From the NCBI RefSeq assembly GCF_012396125.1, contig NZ_JAAXOX010000003.1:248001-312000 (forward strand): a DNA stretch of 64,000 bases. Direction: 5' to 3'. The notes beneath the pieces are model-generated. The model was not told the origin of the DNA and did no database searches. It saw only the letters and a program-made list of their open reading frames with translations. This document shows positions 35,756-44,428 of this stretch, in pieces. A program made the position numbers and the translations under genes. Source of the stretch: Cellulomonas denverensis (GTDB taxonomy: Bacteria > Actinomycetota > Actinomycetes > Actinomycetales > Cellulomonadaceae). The first letter of the stretch is position 1. Each line of letters opens with the position of its first letter.

Positions 35756-36178
35756 ATGCCGACACGTCTCAACCCGTACCTGAGCTTCCGGGACAACGCC
35801 CGCGAGGCGATGGACTTCTACCAGTCGGTGTTCGGCGGGGAGCTGACCCGGAGCACCTTCGGCGAGTTCGGGGTCAGCCAGGACCCGGACGAGCAGGACA
35901 AGATCATGCACGCGCAGCTGATCGGGGCCAACGGCCTGGTCCTGATGGGCGCGGACACCCCGAACTCGATGGACTACACCCCCGGCGGTGCGATCTCGGT
36001 GTCGCTGAGCGGGGACGCGGATGCCGACGCCGAGCTGCGCGGCTACTGGGAGAAGCTGTCCACGGGGGCGACCGTGATCGAGCCACTGGCGGTGGCGCCC
36101 TGGGGTGATGCCTTCGGGATGCTCACCGACCGGTACGGGATCACCTGGCTGGTGAACATCGCCGGATCGGCCGGGTGA
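35756..36178 (+). CDS. VOC-superfamily protein, PhnB-like
   Basis: This is a 140-residue protein of the vicinal oxygen chelate fold, in the PhnB/YjdN (3-demethylubiquinone methyltransferase-like) group. It shows MPTRLNPYLSFRDNAREAMDFYQSVFGGEL at the start, the mid-strand MHAQLIGANGLVLMGADTP, and the C-terminal PWGDAFGMLTDRYGITWLVNIA motif typical of the group. Function in this group is poorly known. It is monocistronic, between lysR and pucR. Confidence 0.9.
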   Translation: MPTRLNPYLSFRDNAREAMDFYQSVFGGELTRSTFGEFGVSQDPDEQDKIMHAQLIGANGLVLMGADTPNSMDYTPGGAISVSLSGDADADAELRGYWEKLSTGATVIEPLAVAPWGDAFGMLTDRYGITWLVNIAGSAG

Positions 36179-36256
36179 CGCTTCGGGCGATTGACGGCGG
36201 GTCGCGCGCACGGCCGAACTAGGATGGGCGGATGCGCAGGCGGACGGTGGTGATGA

Positions 36257-37810
36257 GTGGACGTCCGTGACCTGCTCGCGACACCGGAGCTCGGGCTGAG
36301 CCTGGTGACCGCCGAGCCCGACGCGCTCGACCGCCCGGTGACCGCGGCGTACATCACCGATCTGCCCGACCCGTCCCGCTTCCTGTCCACCGGTGACCTG
36401 GTGCTGACCAGCGGGCTGTGGCTGGACCGCGACGACGGTGCGGAGACCTTCCTGTCCGCGCTCGCCCGGCAGAAGGTGCCGGCGGTGGTGCTGGGCCTGA
36501 TCGAGATCGGGGTGATCCCGGACGAGGTAATCGCCCGGTCCCGCGAGCTCGGCCTGACCCTGCTGACCGTGTCGCCGGGGGTGTCCTTCCGCCGGATCGC
36601 CGAGGTGGTGGCCGGACGGCAGCCCGGGTCGGCGAGCGGGATGGCCGAGCGGTCGATGCGGTTCAGCCGCCGGCTGGCCGACGCGGTGTCCCGGGGCGGT
36701 GGGGTCAGTGAGCTGCTCGCCCTGTTCAGCTCGGAGTTCTCGGTCGGCTGCTGGGTGATCGACGAGACCGGCACCATGCTGGCCTCCTCCGGGCAGGTGC
36801 CGGAGCGGGTGCAGGTGGCCGAGCAGTGGAACACGATGCTGCGCCGCGAGGACGAGCAGCGGCTGATCGTGGCGGGGGAGCGCGGCCCGGCGACGATCAC
36901 CCGGATCGGCGGCCGGGACCGCACCGGGTTCTTCGGCTGCTGGGGCGATCACCGGGGCTTCTCCGAGGAGATGGGCCTGGCGGTGGACGCCCTGGTCGGC
37001 GCGCTGCGGGTGGAGATGGAGCTGACCAGCCGCTGGCGGCAGACCCGCAATGCGCAGGTCGCCGAGCTGGTGCGCTCGATCCGGGACCAGGAGGCGTCGC
37101 CGGGGGCGATCTCGGCCCGGATGCGGCTGGAAGGGCTGGCCCCGCAGGACGAGAAGACCGTGCTGGTCGCCCGGGTGGAGGACCCCCGGTTCCCGGTGGC
37201 GGCGGTGCTGGACATGGTGCAGCGGACCCTGGCGGCCCGCGGGCACCGGGTGATGGGCGCCCCGATCGACGACACGGTGTTCCTGCTGGTCAACGGCGCG
37301 GACGAGCCCGACCTCCCGCTGGCCGACCAGCTCACCGCCGAGCACGGCGCCCTGCTGGCCGGGCGGCAGCTGCGGATCGGGATCAGCGACCCGGTCTCCG
37401 GGGTGAGCCGGCTGAACTCGGCGCTCGCCACCGCCCTGGAACGGGCCGACAGTGCGAGCGGCACCGAGCCGGTGCTGGTGTCCACCGCCCTCCACGTGCA
37501 GGGGCACCGGGCCCTGCTGCGGATGCTGGGCGAGAGCACCCGGCACGGCTACGCGCACGAGGTGCTCGCCCCGCTGCTGTCCTACGACCAACGGCACAAC
37601 GCGGATCTGGTGGGCACGCTGCGGGCGTTCCTGGACGGCGGCGGCGCCTGGCAGGAGACCGCCCGCTCGCTGCACCTGCACACCAACACGCTGCGGTACC
37701 GGATCGCCCGGATCGAGGAGCTCACCAACCGGGACATGAGCACCATGGCCGACCGGGTGGACCTGTTCCTGGCGATGGTGTGCCTGGACGAGGACGAGCC
37801 CGAGGACTGA
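36257..37810 (+). CDS. PucR-family transcriptional regulator
   Basis: This 517-residue regulator has an N-terminal PucR domain (about 1-125: VRDLLATPELGLSLVTAEPDALDRPVTAAYITDLPDPSRFL and LVLTSGLWL). A central GGDEF-like or sensory region follows, then a C-terminal PucR-type HTH (about 455-505: AWQETARSLHLHTNTLRYRIARIEELTNRD). PucR proteins regulate purine or amino-acid catabolism in response to a metabolite. It starts at GTG 36257. It precedes the LacI gene by 66 nt on the same strand. The adenine deaminase and D-aminoacylase cluster 10 kb away is a conceivable target, but nothing in the sequence proves it. Confidence 0.88.
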   Translation: MDVRDLLATPELGLSLVTAEPDALDRPVTAAYITDLPDPSRFLSTGDLVLTSGLWLDRDDGAETFLSALARQKVPAVVLGLIEIGVIPDEVIARSRELGLTLLTVSPGVSFRRIAEVVAGRQPGSASGMAERSMRFSRRLADAVSRGGGVSELLALFSSEFSVGCWVIDETGTMLASSGQVPERVQVAEQWNTMLRREDEQRLIVAGERGPATITRIGGRDRTGFFGCWGDHRGFSEEMGLAVDALVGALRVEMELTSRWRQTRNAQVAELVRSIRDQEASPGAISARMRLEGLAPQDEKTVLVARVEDPRFPVAAVLDMVQRTLAARGHRVMGAPIDDTVFLLVNGADEPDLPLADQLTAEHGALLAGRQLRIGISDPVSGVSRLNSALATALERADSASGTEPVLVSTALHVQGHRALLRMLGESTRHGYAHEVLAPLLSYDQRHNADLVGTLRAFLDGGGAWQETARSLHLHTNTLRYRIARIEELTNRDMSTMADRVDLFLAMVCLDEDEPED

Positions 37811-37876
37811 GCGGCCGGACCGCGCATCGGGTTACCGTGTGCGACGGCGTGACCGGCACAGTGCAAGGGAGGACCG

Positions 37877-39004
37877 GTGCCGAAGACCCCGACGGTGTAC
37901 GACGTGGCCGAGCGTGCGGGTACCTCGATCGCCACCGTGTCCCGGGTGCTGCGCCGCCCGGACGAGGTGCGAGCGGAGACCCGGGCGCTGGTGCATGCCG
38001 CGATCCAGGAGCTGGGCTATGTCCCCTCCGGGGCGGCGCGTGGCCTGGCGGCGCGGCAGACCGGCGTGCTCGGGCTGTGCTTCCCGGATGTGGACGGCAT
38101 CGACGACCCGGCCGCGCTGCCCTCGCCGGTGACGGTGGGGCAGACCGTGGAGGTCGTGGTGGACACCGGGCAGCTGCCCGCGGTCCATCCCGGGAACCTG
38201 TACATGGGCGAGGTGATGCGCGGCGCCGAGCTGGAGGCGTGGCGTACCGGGCTGGCGGTGATGATCGCGGTCGCCCGCGGTGCCGGATCGGCAGCGCTGG
38301 TGTCGGACCTGGCCGGGCGGGTGGACGGGCTGGCGGTGCTGTCGGCGACGGTGCCGGACGACGTGCTCAGCCACATCGCGCGGCGGATCCCGGTGGTGGT
38401 GATGGCCGGCCCGCGGATCGAGGGCGACGTGCACGATCACATCAGCGTGGACAACGCGGCCGGGATGCGGGCACTGACCGCGCACCTGATCGCCGACCAC
38501 GGGCTGCGCGACCTGGCGTTCGTCGGGGGCCCGGCGGATGCCCCGGACGACGCCGAGCGGTTCCTGGGCTACTGCGCGGCGCTGGCGGAGGCCGGTCTGC
38601 CGGTGCCGACCGGGCCGGTGGTGCGCGGTGACTTCACCCGGGACACCGCACGCGGGGTGGCGCGGCGGATGATCGCGGACGGCGAGCTGCCCGCGGCGCT
38701 GGTGTGCTCCAACGACCAGACCGCGCTCGGGTTCCTGGACGAGTTGACCGCCGCCGGGATCGACGTGCCGGGCCGGGTGGCGCTGACCGGGTTCGACGGC
38801 ATCGACGCCGGCCTGACCGCGGTGCCGACGCTCACCACGGTGCGCCAGCCGATGGTCGAGTTGGGCCGGGCTGCGGTGGAGCGGCTGCGGCGGCGGATGG
38901 CCGATCCCGCACTGCCGCCGGCGACGATCAACCTGCCGGTCAGGGTGCTGTTGCGCCACTCCTGCGGTTGCGGGACGGCGGGTCCGGCCGCAGCCTCGGC
39001 CTGA
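37877..39004 (+). CDS. LacI-family repressor of the adjacent glycoside operon
   Basis: This 375-residue LacI/GalR repressor has an N-terminal HTH (TVYDVAERAGTSIATVSRVLRRPDEVRAETR), the hinge helix (SGAARGLAARQTGVLGL) and a sugar-binding core (about 65-345). The effector-domain end MVELGRAAVERLRRR and VRVLLRHSCGC is typical. GTG 37877 follows GGGAGGACC. It lies 127 nt upstream of the binding-protein gene, and the gap carries a perfect palindrome inside a promoter. It therefore most likely represses the operon at 39132-46484 until an oligosaccharide is present. Confidence 0.92.
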   Translation: MPKTPTVYDVAERAGTSIATVSRVLRRPDEVRAETRALVHAAIQELGYVPSGAARGLAARQTGVLGLCFPDVDGIDDPAALPSPVTVGQTVEVVVDTGQLPAVHPGNLYMGEVMRGAELEAWRTGLAVMIAVARGAGSAALVSDLAGRVDGLAVLSATVPDDVLSHIARRIPVVVMAGPRIEGDVHDHISVDNAAGMRALTAHLIADHGLRDLAFVGGPADAPDDAERFLGYCAALAEAGLPVPTGPVVRGDFTRDTARGVARRMIADGELPAALVCSNDQTALGFLDELTAAGIDVPGRVALTGFDGIDAGLTAVPTLTTVRQPMVELGRAAVERLRRRMADPALPPATINLPVRVLLRHSCGCGTAGPAAASA

Positions 39005-39036
39005 GTAGTTCCGCGGACCACTCACCCGACCCAGGG

Positions 39037-39065
39037 TTGCTCGATCGGATGTATGCGCATACAGT
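39037..39065 (+). promoter_or_regulatory. Promoter with overlapping LacI operator
   Basis: TTGCTC (39037-39042) and TACAGT (39060-39065) are separated by exactly 17 nt, a good vegetative promoter. A perfect 14-bp palindrome with a central CG, TGTATGCGCATACA (39050-39063), covers the spacer and the -10 box. That is the classic position for a LacI-family repressor that blocks RNA polymerase. It differs from the CebR cellobiose operator of Streptomyces (TGGGAGCGCTCCCA). Confidence 0.75.
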
Positions 39066-39131
39066 CGCCGACGCGCACCCCTCGGCGCACCGGCCCGCCC
39101 GGGTCGACCTCAACGTGGAGGAGAACAACTC

Positions 39132-40781
39132 ATGACGCGCTCGCGCTGGACCCTCGCCGCAGCCGCGGCGGCCACGGCGGCAGTGCTGGTGACCACGGCC
39201 TGTTCGGCCCCGGTCCAGACCTCCGGCGGTGGCAATGCCGCCGACGGCACCACCTCGATGCTGATCGCGGCGGACAACGGTTCGCCGACCTTCGACCGCA
39301 ACTTCAACCCGTACTCCTCGGGCAAGCGCAACACTGCGAGCTACATCTACGAGCCGCTGGTGATCGTGAACGAGATGTCCGGCGAGGAGACGCCCTGGCT
39401 CGCCGAGTCCTACGAGCAGCCCGACGCCAGCACGGTGGTCTTCCACCTGCGCGAGGGCGTGACCTGGTCCGACGGCGAGGAGTTCACCGCGGACGACGTC
39501 GTCTACACCTTCGACCTGCTGCTGGCGAACCCCCAGCTCGACCTCAAGGGCATCGGCGAGCACATCGAGTCCGCCGAGGCCGACGGCAACGACGTGATCG
39601 TCCACCTGTCCAGCGAGGACGTGCCGGGCGCGGTGATCATCGCCCAGACCATGATCGTGCCCGAGCACATCTGGTCCGAGGTCGACGACCCGGTCACCTT
39701 CACCAACGAGGACCCGATCGGCACCGGCCCGTACACCCTGGGCGACTTCACGCCGAACCAGTACACGCTGGTCAAGAACCAGGACTACTGGCAGGCCGAC
39801 AAGGTCGCCGCCGACGAGCTGGTCCAGCCCGCGGCCAACTCCGAGCTGGACATCGTGAACAACGGCTACGACTGGGCCTACGCGTTCATGAGCGACGTCG
39901 AGGACACCTGGGTCGCCGCCAACCCGGACAACACCTACTGGTACCCGGCCGGCGCCACCATCGCGCTGATCCCGAACATGACCAAGGAGCCGTACAACAA
40001 CCTGGACTTCCGGCAGGGCATCGCCGCCGCGCTGGACAAGCAGGCGATCGCGGACAAGGCCGAGCAGGGCTACGTCGACCAGGCCAGCCAGTCCGGGCTG
40101 ATGCTCCCGGCGCAGGAGGACATCCTCAACCCCGACCTGGAGAACCAGGGCATCATCGAGCAGGACACCGACGCCGCCCTGGAGCACTTCGCCGCGGCCG
40201 GCTACACCCAGTCCGGCGGGAAGATGGTCGACGCCGCCGGACAGCAGCTCACGATCCGGATCACCACCCCCAACGGCTGGTCGGACTGGCTGCAGGGCGT
40301 GCAGCAGGTGAAGAACCAGCTCGGTGCGCTCGGCATCAACGTCGAGGTGGTGCAGCCGCAGCCGGCCGCCTACCAGCAGGAGATGCGCTCGGGTGACTTC
40401 GACATGGTGATGGGCACCGTCGGCGGCAGCGGCCAGCCGTACCAGGACTTCGGCGGGATGATGGGCGAGCAGTTCTACGCCGAGCTCGGCACCACCGCGT
40501 CGGGCAACTTCGGCCGGTTCCAGTCCCCGGAGGCCGACGCGCTGCTGGCGGAGCTGAAGGTCACCGTCGACGAGGACCGACAGACCGAGATCGCGCAGGA
40601 GCTGCAGCAGATCGCCTACGACCAGATGCCGATGATCTCGCTGTTCTACGGCGGGTCCTGGGGCCTGTTCTCGAACAAGTCCTTCACCGGCTGGCCGAGC
40701 GCGGAGGACCCCTACGCCTCGCCGAAGACCTGGGACTCGACCCCGCTGCTGATCCTGACCAGCCTCGAAGTCGCCTCCTGA
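39132..40781 (+). CDS. ABC transporter substrate-binding lipoprotein, family 5
   Basis: This is a 549-residue extracellular binding protein of the DppA/OppA class (SBP family 5), which includes both peptide and beta-oligosaccharide binders. It has a lipoprotein signal peptide ending VTTAC (Cys about 24), then the family landmarks YIYEPLVIVNEMSGEETPWLAES, WSDGEEFTADDVVYTFDLLL and IGTGPYTLGDFTPNQYTLVKN. With LacI upstream and GH1 downstream, the ligand is probably a beta-linked oligosaccharide rather than a peptide. It is the first gene of the operon and is followed by a strong hairpin. Confidence 0.93.
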   Translation: MTRSRWTLAAAAAATAAVLVTTACSAPVQTSGGGNAADGTTSMLIAADNGSPTFDRNFNPYSSGKRNTASYIYEPLVIVNEMSGEETPWLAESYEQPDASTVVFHLREGVTWSDGEEFTADDVVYTFDLLLANPQLDLKGIGEHIESAEADGNDVIVHLSSEDVPGAVIIAQTMIVPEHIWSEVDDPVTFTNEDPIGTGPYTLGDFTPNQYTLVKNQDYWQADKVAADELVQPAANSELDIVNNGYDWAYAFMSDVEDTWVAANPDNTYWYPAGATIALIPNMTKEPYNNLDFRQGIAAALDKQAIADKAEQGYVDQASQSGLMLPAQEDILNPDLENQGIIEQDTDAALEHFAAAGYTQSGGKMVDAAGQQLTIRITTPNGWSDWLQGVQQVKNQLGALGINVEVVQPQPAAYQQEMRSGDFDMVMGTVGGSGQPYQDFGGMMGEQFYAELGTTASGNFGRFQSPEADALLAELKVTVDEDRQTEIAQELQQIAYDQMPMISLFYGGSWGLFSNKSFTGWPSAEDPYASPKTWDSTPLLILTSLEVAS

Positions 40782-40787
40782 CCCCGT

Positions 40788-40817
40788 CGCCCGGGCGCAC
40801 CGCCGTGCGCCCGGGCG
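40788..40817 (+). terminator. Intercistronic hairpin after the binding-protein gene
   Basis: A perfect 13-bp stem (CGCCCGGGCGCAC, 40788-40800, pairing with 40805-40817) with a 4-nt loop lies 6 nt past the stop of the binding-protein gene and 35 nt before the first permease. There is no T-run. Such hairpins commonly protect the upstream mRNA or partly terminate, so that binding protein is made in excess over membrane subunits. Confidence 0.65.
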
Positions 40818-40851
40818 GCCCCTCCCTCTGATTCGAACCTAGGAGGCTCCG

Positions 40852-41832
40852 GTGCGCTACGCCCTGCGCAAACTCGGTCTGCTCCTGCTGACACTGTGGG
40901 CGGCGGTGACGCTGAACTTCGCGCTGCCCCGCCTGATGCCGGGCTCGCCGGCCGACGCCGCGATCGCGAAGCTCGCCCAGAACGGGCCGGTCTCCCCGGC
41001 GGTGCAGCAGGCGATCGAGATCCAGCTCGGACTGCCGGACGGCAGCATCTGGGACCAGTACGTCAGCTACCTGCACAACGTGGTCACCCTGGATTTCGGG
41101 GTCTCCTACACCTTCTTCCCGCAGAAGGTCTCGGACCTGGTGGCGAACGCGCTGCCGTGGACGCTGATCATGGTCGGCCTGGTGACGATCATCGCCTTCG
41201 TGCTCGGCACCCTGATCGGGATCGGCGCCGCCTGGAAGCGCGGCACCTGGATGGACTCGCTGCCGACGATGACCGGCAGCTTCCTGTCCGCCTTCCCGTA
41301 CTTCTGGACCGCCCTGCTGATCCTGTTCTTCGCCGGGTACGTCGCGGGCTGGTTCCCGACTTCGGGTGCCTACTCGGCGACCGCGGTGCCGAACTTCTCC
41401 GCCGAGTTCATCGGGGACGCGCTGTACCACGCGGCGCTGCCCGCGATCACGATCCTGCTGACCTCGCTGGGCGGCTGGATCCTCGGCATGCGCAACACGA
41501 TGATCAACACCCTGGGCGAGGACTACGTGACCTTCGCCGAGGCGAACGGCCTGCGCGGGCGGACCGTGGCGATCCGCTACGCCGCCCGGAACGCGATCCT
41601 GCCGAACCTGACCGGCTTCGGCATGGCACTCGGCGGGGTGGTCGGCGGCTCGCTGCTGGTCGAGCAGGTCTTCGCCTACCCGGGCGTCGGTTACCTGCTC
41701 TACAACGCCGTCACCAACCAGGACTTCCCGCTGATGCAGGCGCTGTTCCTGATGATCACGGTCAGCGTGCTGGTGGCGAACTTCCTGGTCGAGATCCTCT
41801 ACGGCGTCCTCGACCCGCGGACGAGGCGGTGA
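40852..41832 (+). CDS. ABC transporter permease (DppB class)
   Basis: This is a 326-residue inner-membrane permease with an N-terminal helix (about 9-27), a periplasmic loop (NFALPRLMPGSPAD) and five further helices. The EAA-type coupling loop is EDYVTFAEANGLRGRTVAIRYAARNAILPNLTGFG. GTG 40852 follows CTAGGAGGCTCCG, a strong ribosome site. It pairs with the next permease to form the channel for the family-5 binding protein. Confidence 0.92.
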   Translation: MRYALRKLGLLLLTLWAAVTLNFALPRLMPGSPADAAIAKLAQNGPVSPAVQQAIEIQLGLPDGSIWDQYVSYLHNVVTLDFGVSYTFFPQKVSDLVANALPWTLIMVGLVTIIAFVLGTLIGIGAAWKRGTWMDSLPTMTGSFLSAFPYFWTALLILFFAGYVAGWFPTSGAYSATAVPNFSAEFIGDALYHAALPAITILLTSLGGWILGMRNTMINTLGEDYVTFAEANGLRGRTVAIRYAARNAILPNLTGFGMALGGVVGGSLLVEQVFAYPGVGYLLYNAVTNQDFPLMQALFLMITVSVLVANFLVEILYGVLDPRTRR

Positions 41833-41837
41833 ACGCA

Positions 41838-42779
41838 ATGACGGAATCCACGACCATGCCCGATCGCGTGGTGGTCCCCAAGCCGCCCAGCCGCCCGAGC
41901 CGGACCAAGCTCGGCCGTGCCTTCCAGGTGCTCGGCCGCGGCGTGGCCACCGTGTGGGCGAACCCCAAGGCCCGGGTCGGCCTGGTGCTGCTCGGCCTGT
42001 TCATCCTGATGGCGATCTTCGCCCCGGTGCTGGCGCCCTACAGCCCGCACGACGACTCCTTCGGCCGCAACGAGCCCGGCTCGGCGGCGCACTGGCTGGG
42101 CACCACCGGCAACGGTGAGGACGTGCTCAGCCAGGTGATCTACGGCTCGCGGATCTCGCTGCTGGTCGGCTTCGTGGCCGGCGGGCTGTCCACCGTGGTG
42201 GCCGTGGTGATCGGCCTGTCCTGGGGTTACCTGCGCGGCTGGGGCAACGACGTCGTCAACTTCCTGGTCAACCTGTTCCTGGTGGTGCCGGGGCTGCCGT
42301 TGATGATCATCATCGCCGCCTACCTACAGAACGGCGGGCTGCCGATGATCATCCTGGTGGTGGTGATCACCGGCTGGGCCTGGGGTGCGCGGGTGCTGCG
42401 CTCGCAGACCCAGTCGCTGCGCAGCCGGGACTTCGTCACCGCGGCGGTGTTCTCCGGCGAGCGCCCGGCGCGGGTGGTGTTCCGGGAGATCCTGCCGAAC
42501 ATGACCTCGATGATCGCGGGGTCGTTCTTCGGGGCGGCCACCTCCGCGATCCTGGCCGAGTCCGGGCTGTCGTTCCTGGGCCTCGGCGACATGGCGACCG
42601 TGAGCTGGGGCTCGATGATCTTCTGGGCCCAGAACTCGATGGCGATCCTGACCGGCCAGTGGGTGCTGCTGTTCGCCCCCGGGCTGTGCATCGCGCTGCT
42701 CGCCACCTCCATGACCCTGGTGAACTTCGGCGTGGACGGCCTGTCCAATCCGCGCCTGCGGGAAGGGACCGGCCGATGA
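41838..42779 (+). CDS. ABC transporter permease (DppC class)
   Basis: This is a 313-residue second permease with the DppC-type long N-terminal tail, a first helix at about 42-60, the APYSPHDDSFGRNEPGSAAHWLGTTGNGEDVLSQVIYGSR segment and a coupling loop SRDFVTAAVFSGERPARVVFREILPNMTSMI. ATG 41838 is chosen because GAGG is 11 nt upstream; GTG 41829 overlaps the previous stop but is only 2 nt from that site. It ends in ATGA with the ATPase gene. Confidence 0.92.
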   Translation: MTESTTMPDRVVVPKPPSRPSRTKLGRAFQVLGRGVATVWANPKARVGLVLLGLFILMAIFAPVLAPYSPHDDSFGRNEPGSAAHWLGTTGNGEDVLSQVIYGSRISLLVGFVAGGLSTVVAVVIGLSWGYLRGWGNDVVNFLVNLFLVVPGLPLMIIIAAYLQNGGLPMIILVVVITGWAWGARVLRSQTQSLRSRDFVTAAVFSGERPARVVFREILPNMTSMIAGSFFGAATSAILAESGLSFLGLGDMATVSWGSMIFWAQNSMAILTGQWVLLFAPGLCIALLATSMTLVNFGVDGLSNPRLREGTGR

Positions 42780-44428
42780 GCCTGCTGCAGATCGAGGACC
42801 TGACCGTCGTCTACGAACCGCGCGGCGCCCAGCCGACCACCGCGGTCGACCGGGTGAGCCTGAGCCTGGAACAGGGCGAGTTCATCGGGCTGGTGGGGGA
42901 GTCCGGCTCCGGCAAGTCGACGCTCGGCTTCGCGGTGACCCGGCTGGCCAAGGCGCCGGCCCGGATCGCGTCCGGCCGGATCGTCTTCGACGGCACCGAC
43001 ATCGCCCGGATGGGTGCCGAGGAACTGCGCGAGCAGCGCCGAGGCGGCTTCGCGATGGTGCTGCAGTCCGGGATGAACGCGCTGAACCCGGTCCGGTCGA
43101 TCGCGCACCACTTCGGCGACATCTTTGCCGCGCACCGGCACGTGCCGAAGCCGAAGCGCCGGGCCCGGGCGATCGAGCTGCTGGACAAGGTGCAGCTGCC
43201 CGCCACCGTGCTGGACCGCTACCCCGGCGAGCTGTCCGGCGGGATGCGCCAGCGGGTGTCGATCGCGCTCGCGCTGTCGCTGGAACCCCGGCTGATGGTC
43301 TTCGACGAACCGACCACCGCGTTGGACGTGCTGGTGCAGCACGCGGTGATGGACACCATCCGCGAGCTGCAGAAGGCCGAGGGCTTCACCGCGGTGCTGA
43401 TCTCGCACGACCTGGGGGTGGTGCTGGAGTCCGCCGAGCGGGTCGCCGTGATGCACGACGGCCGGATCGTGGAGGACGCCCCGTCCCGGGAGGTGTTCCG
43501 CCACCCGCAGCACGAGTACACCCGGATGCTGCTGTCGCACTACGCCGACCCGCGCGCCGAGGTGGTCGAGCTGCCCGGCCTGAGCTCGCGCACCGTGGAC
43601 GCCCCGGAGGTCACCGACCACAAGGTCGCCCACGACGCCGTGGTGGTCGACCACGTGACCAAGGTCTACCCGGCCCCGCGGCGCGGCGAGCAGCCGGTCA
43701 CCGCGGTGGACGACGTGTCCTTCACCCTGGAACCGGGCGGTGCGCTGGCGCTGGTCGGCCAGTCCGGGTCGGGCAAGTCGACCATCGCCAAGATGCTCAC
43801 CGGGGTGGAGCGGCCCACCAGCGGAACGGTGCACTTCGGCGACCGGCGGGTGGACAAGCTCAGCCGCCGCCGGCTGCGCGGGCTGCACGCCGACATGCAG
43901 ATGGTGTTCCAGGACCCGTACTCGGCGCTGAACCCGCTGAACACGGTCGAGTACACCCTGACCCGGCCGGTGGAGAACTTCACCGCGCTGCGCGGCGAGG
44001 CCGCCCGGGCCCGGGTGCTCGAACTGCTGGAGATCGTGGGCCTGACCCCGGTGGAGCAGTACGCCGCCAAGCTGCCGCACCAGCTCTCCGGCGGTCAGCG
44101 GCAGCGGGTGGTGATCGCCCGGGCGCTGGCCTCCAACCCGCAGGTGCTGGTCGCGGACGAGCCGGTGTCGATGCTGGACGTGTCGCTGCGGGCCGGGGTG
44201 CTGGCCCTGCTGCAGGACCTGCGCCGGGAGACCGGGGTGTCGCTGCTGTACATCACGCACGACCTGCTGTCGGCCCGGGTGATCGCGGACCAGATCATGG
44301 TGCTGCACCACGGCAAGGTGGTCGAGCGCGGCGAGACGGTCCAGGTGCTCCGGTTCCCGGAGGACGCCTACACCACCGAGCTGCTGGCGGCCGTCCCGCA
44401 GCCCGCCCGCCGATTCGAGGCGTCATGA
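42776..44428 (+). CDS. Fused double ABC ATPase (DppD-DppF type)
   Basis: This 550-residue protein carries two complete ATPase domains. Domain 1 has Walker A GESGSGKST, signature [15 protein letters not shown] and Walker B LMVFDEPTTALD. Domain 2 has GQSGSGKST, LSGGQRQRVVIARAL and LVADEPVSMLD. Most dipeptide/oligosaccharide importers encode these as two genes; here they are one chain, which fixes a 1:1 ratio. It begins at ATG 42776 (ATGA overlap) and ends overlapping the hydrolase gene by 4 bp. Confidence 0.94.
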   Translation: MSLLQIEDLTVVYEPRGAQPTTAVDRVSLSLEQGEFIGLVGESGSGKSTLGFAVTRLAKAPARIASGRIVFDGTDIARMGAEELREQRRGGFAMVLQSGMNALNPVRSIAHHFGDIFAAHRHVPKPKRRARAIELLDKVQLPATVLDRYPGELSGGMRQRVSIALALSLEPRLMVFDEPTTALDVLVQHAVMDTIRELQKAEGFTAVLISHDLGVVLESAERVAVMHDGRIVEDAPSREVFRHPQHEYTRMLLSHYADPRAEVVELPGLSSRTVDAPEVTDHKVAHDAVVVDHVTKVYPAPRRGEQPVTAVDDVSFTLEPGGALALVGQSGSGKSTIAKMLTGVERPTSGTVHFGDRRVDKLSRRRLRGLHADMQMVFQDPYSALNPLNTVEYTLTRPVENFTALRGEAARARVLELLEIVGLTPVEQYAAKLPHQLSGGQRQRVVIARALASNPQVLVADEPVSMLDVSLRAGVLALLQDLRRETGVSLLYITHDLLSARVIADQIMVLHHGKVVERGETVQVLRFPEDAYTTELLAAVPQPARRFEAS

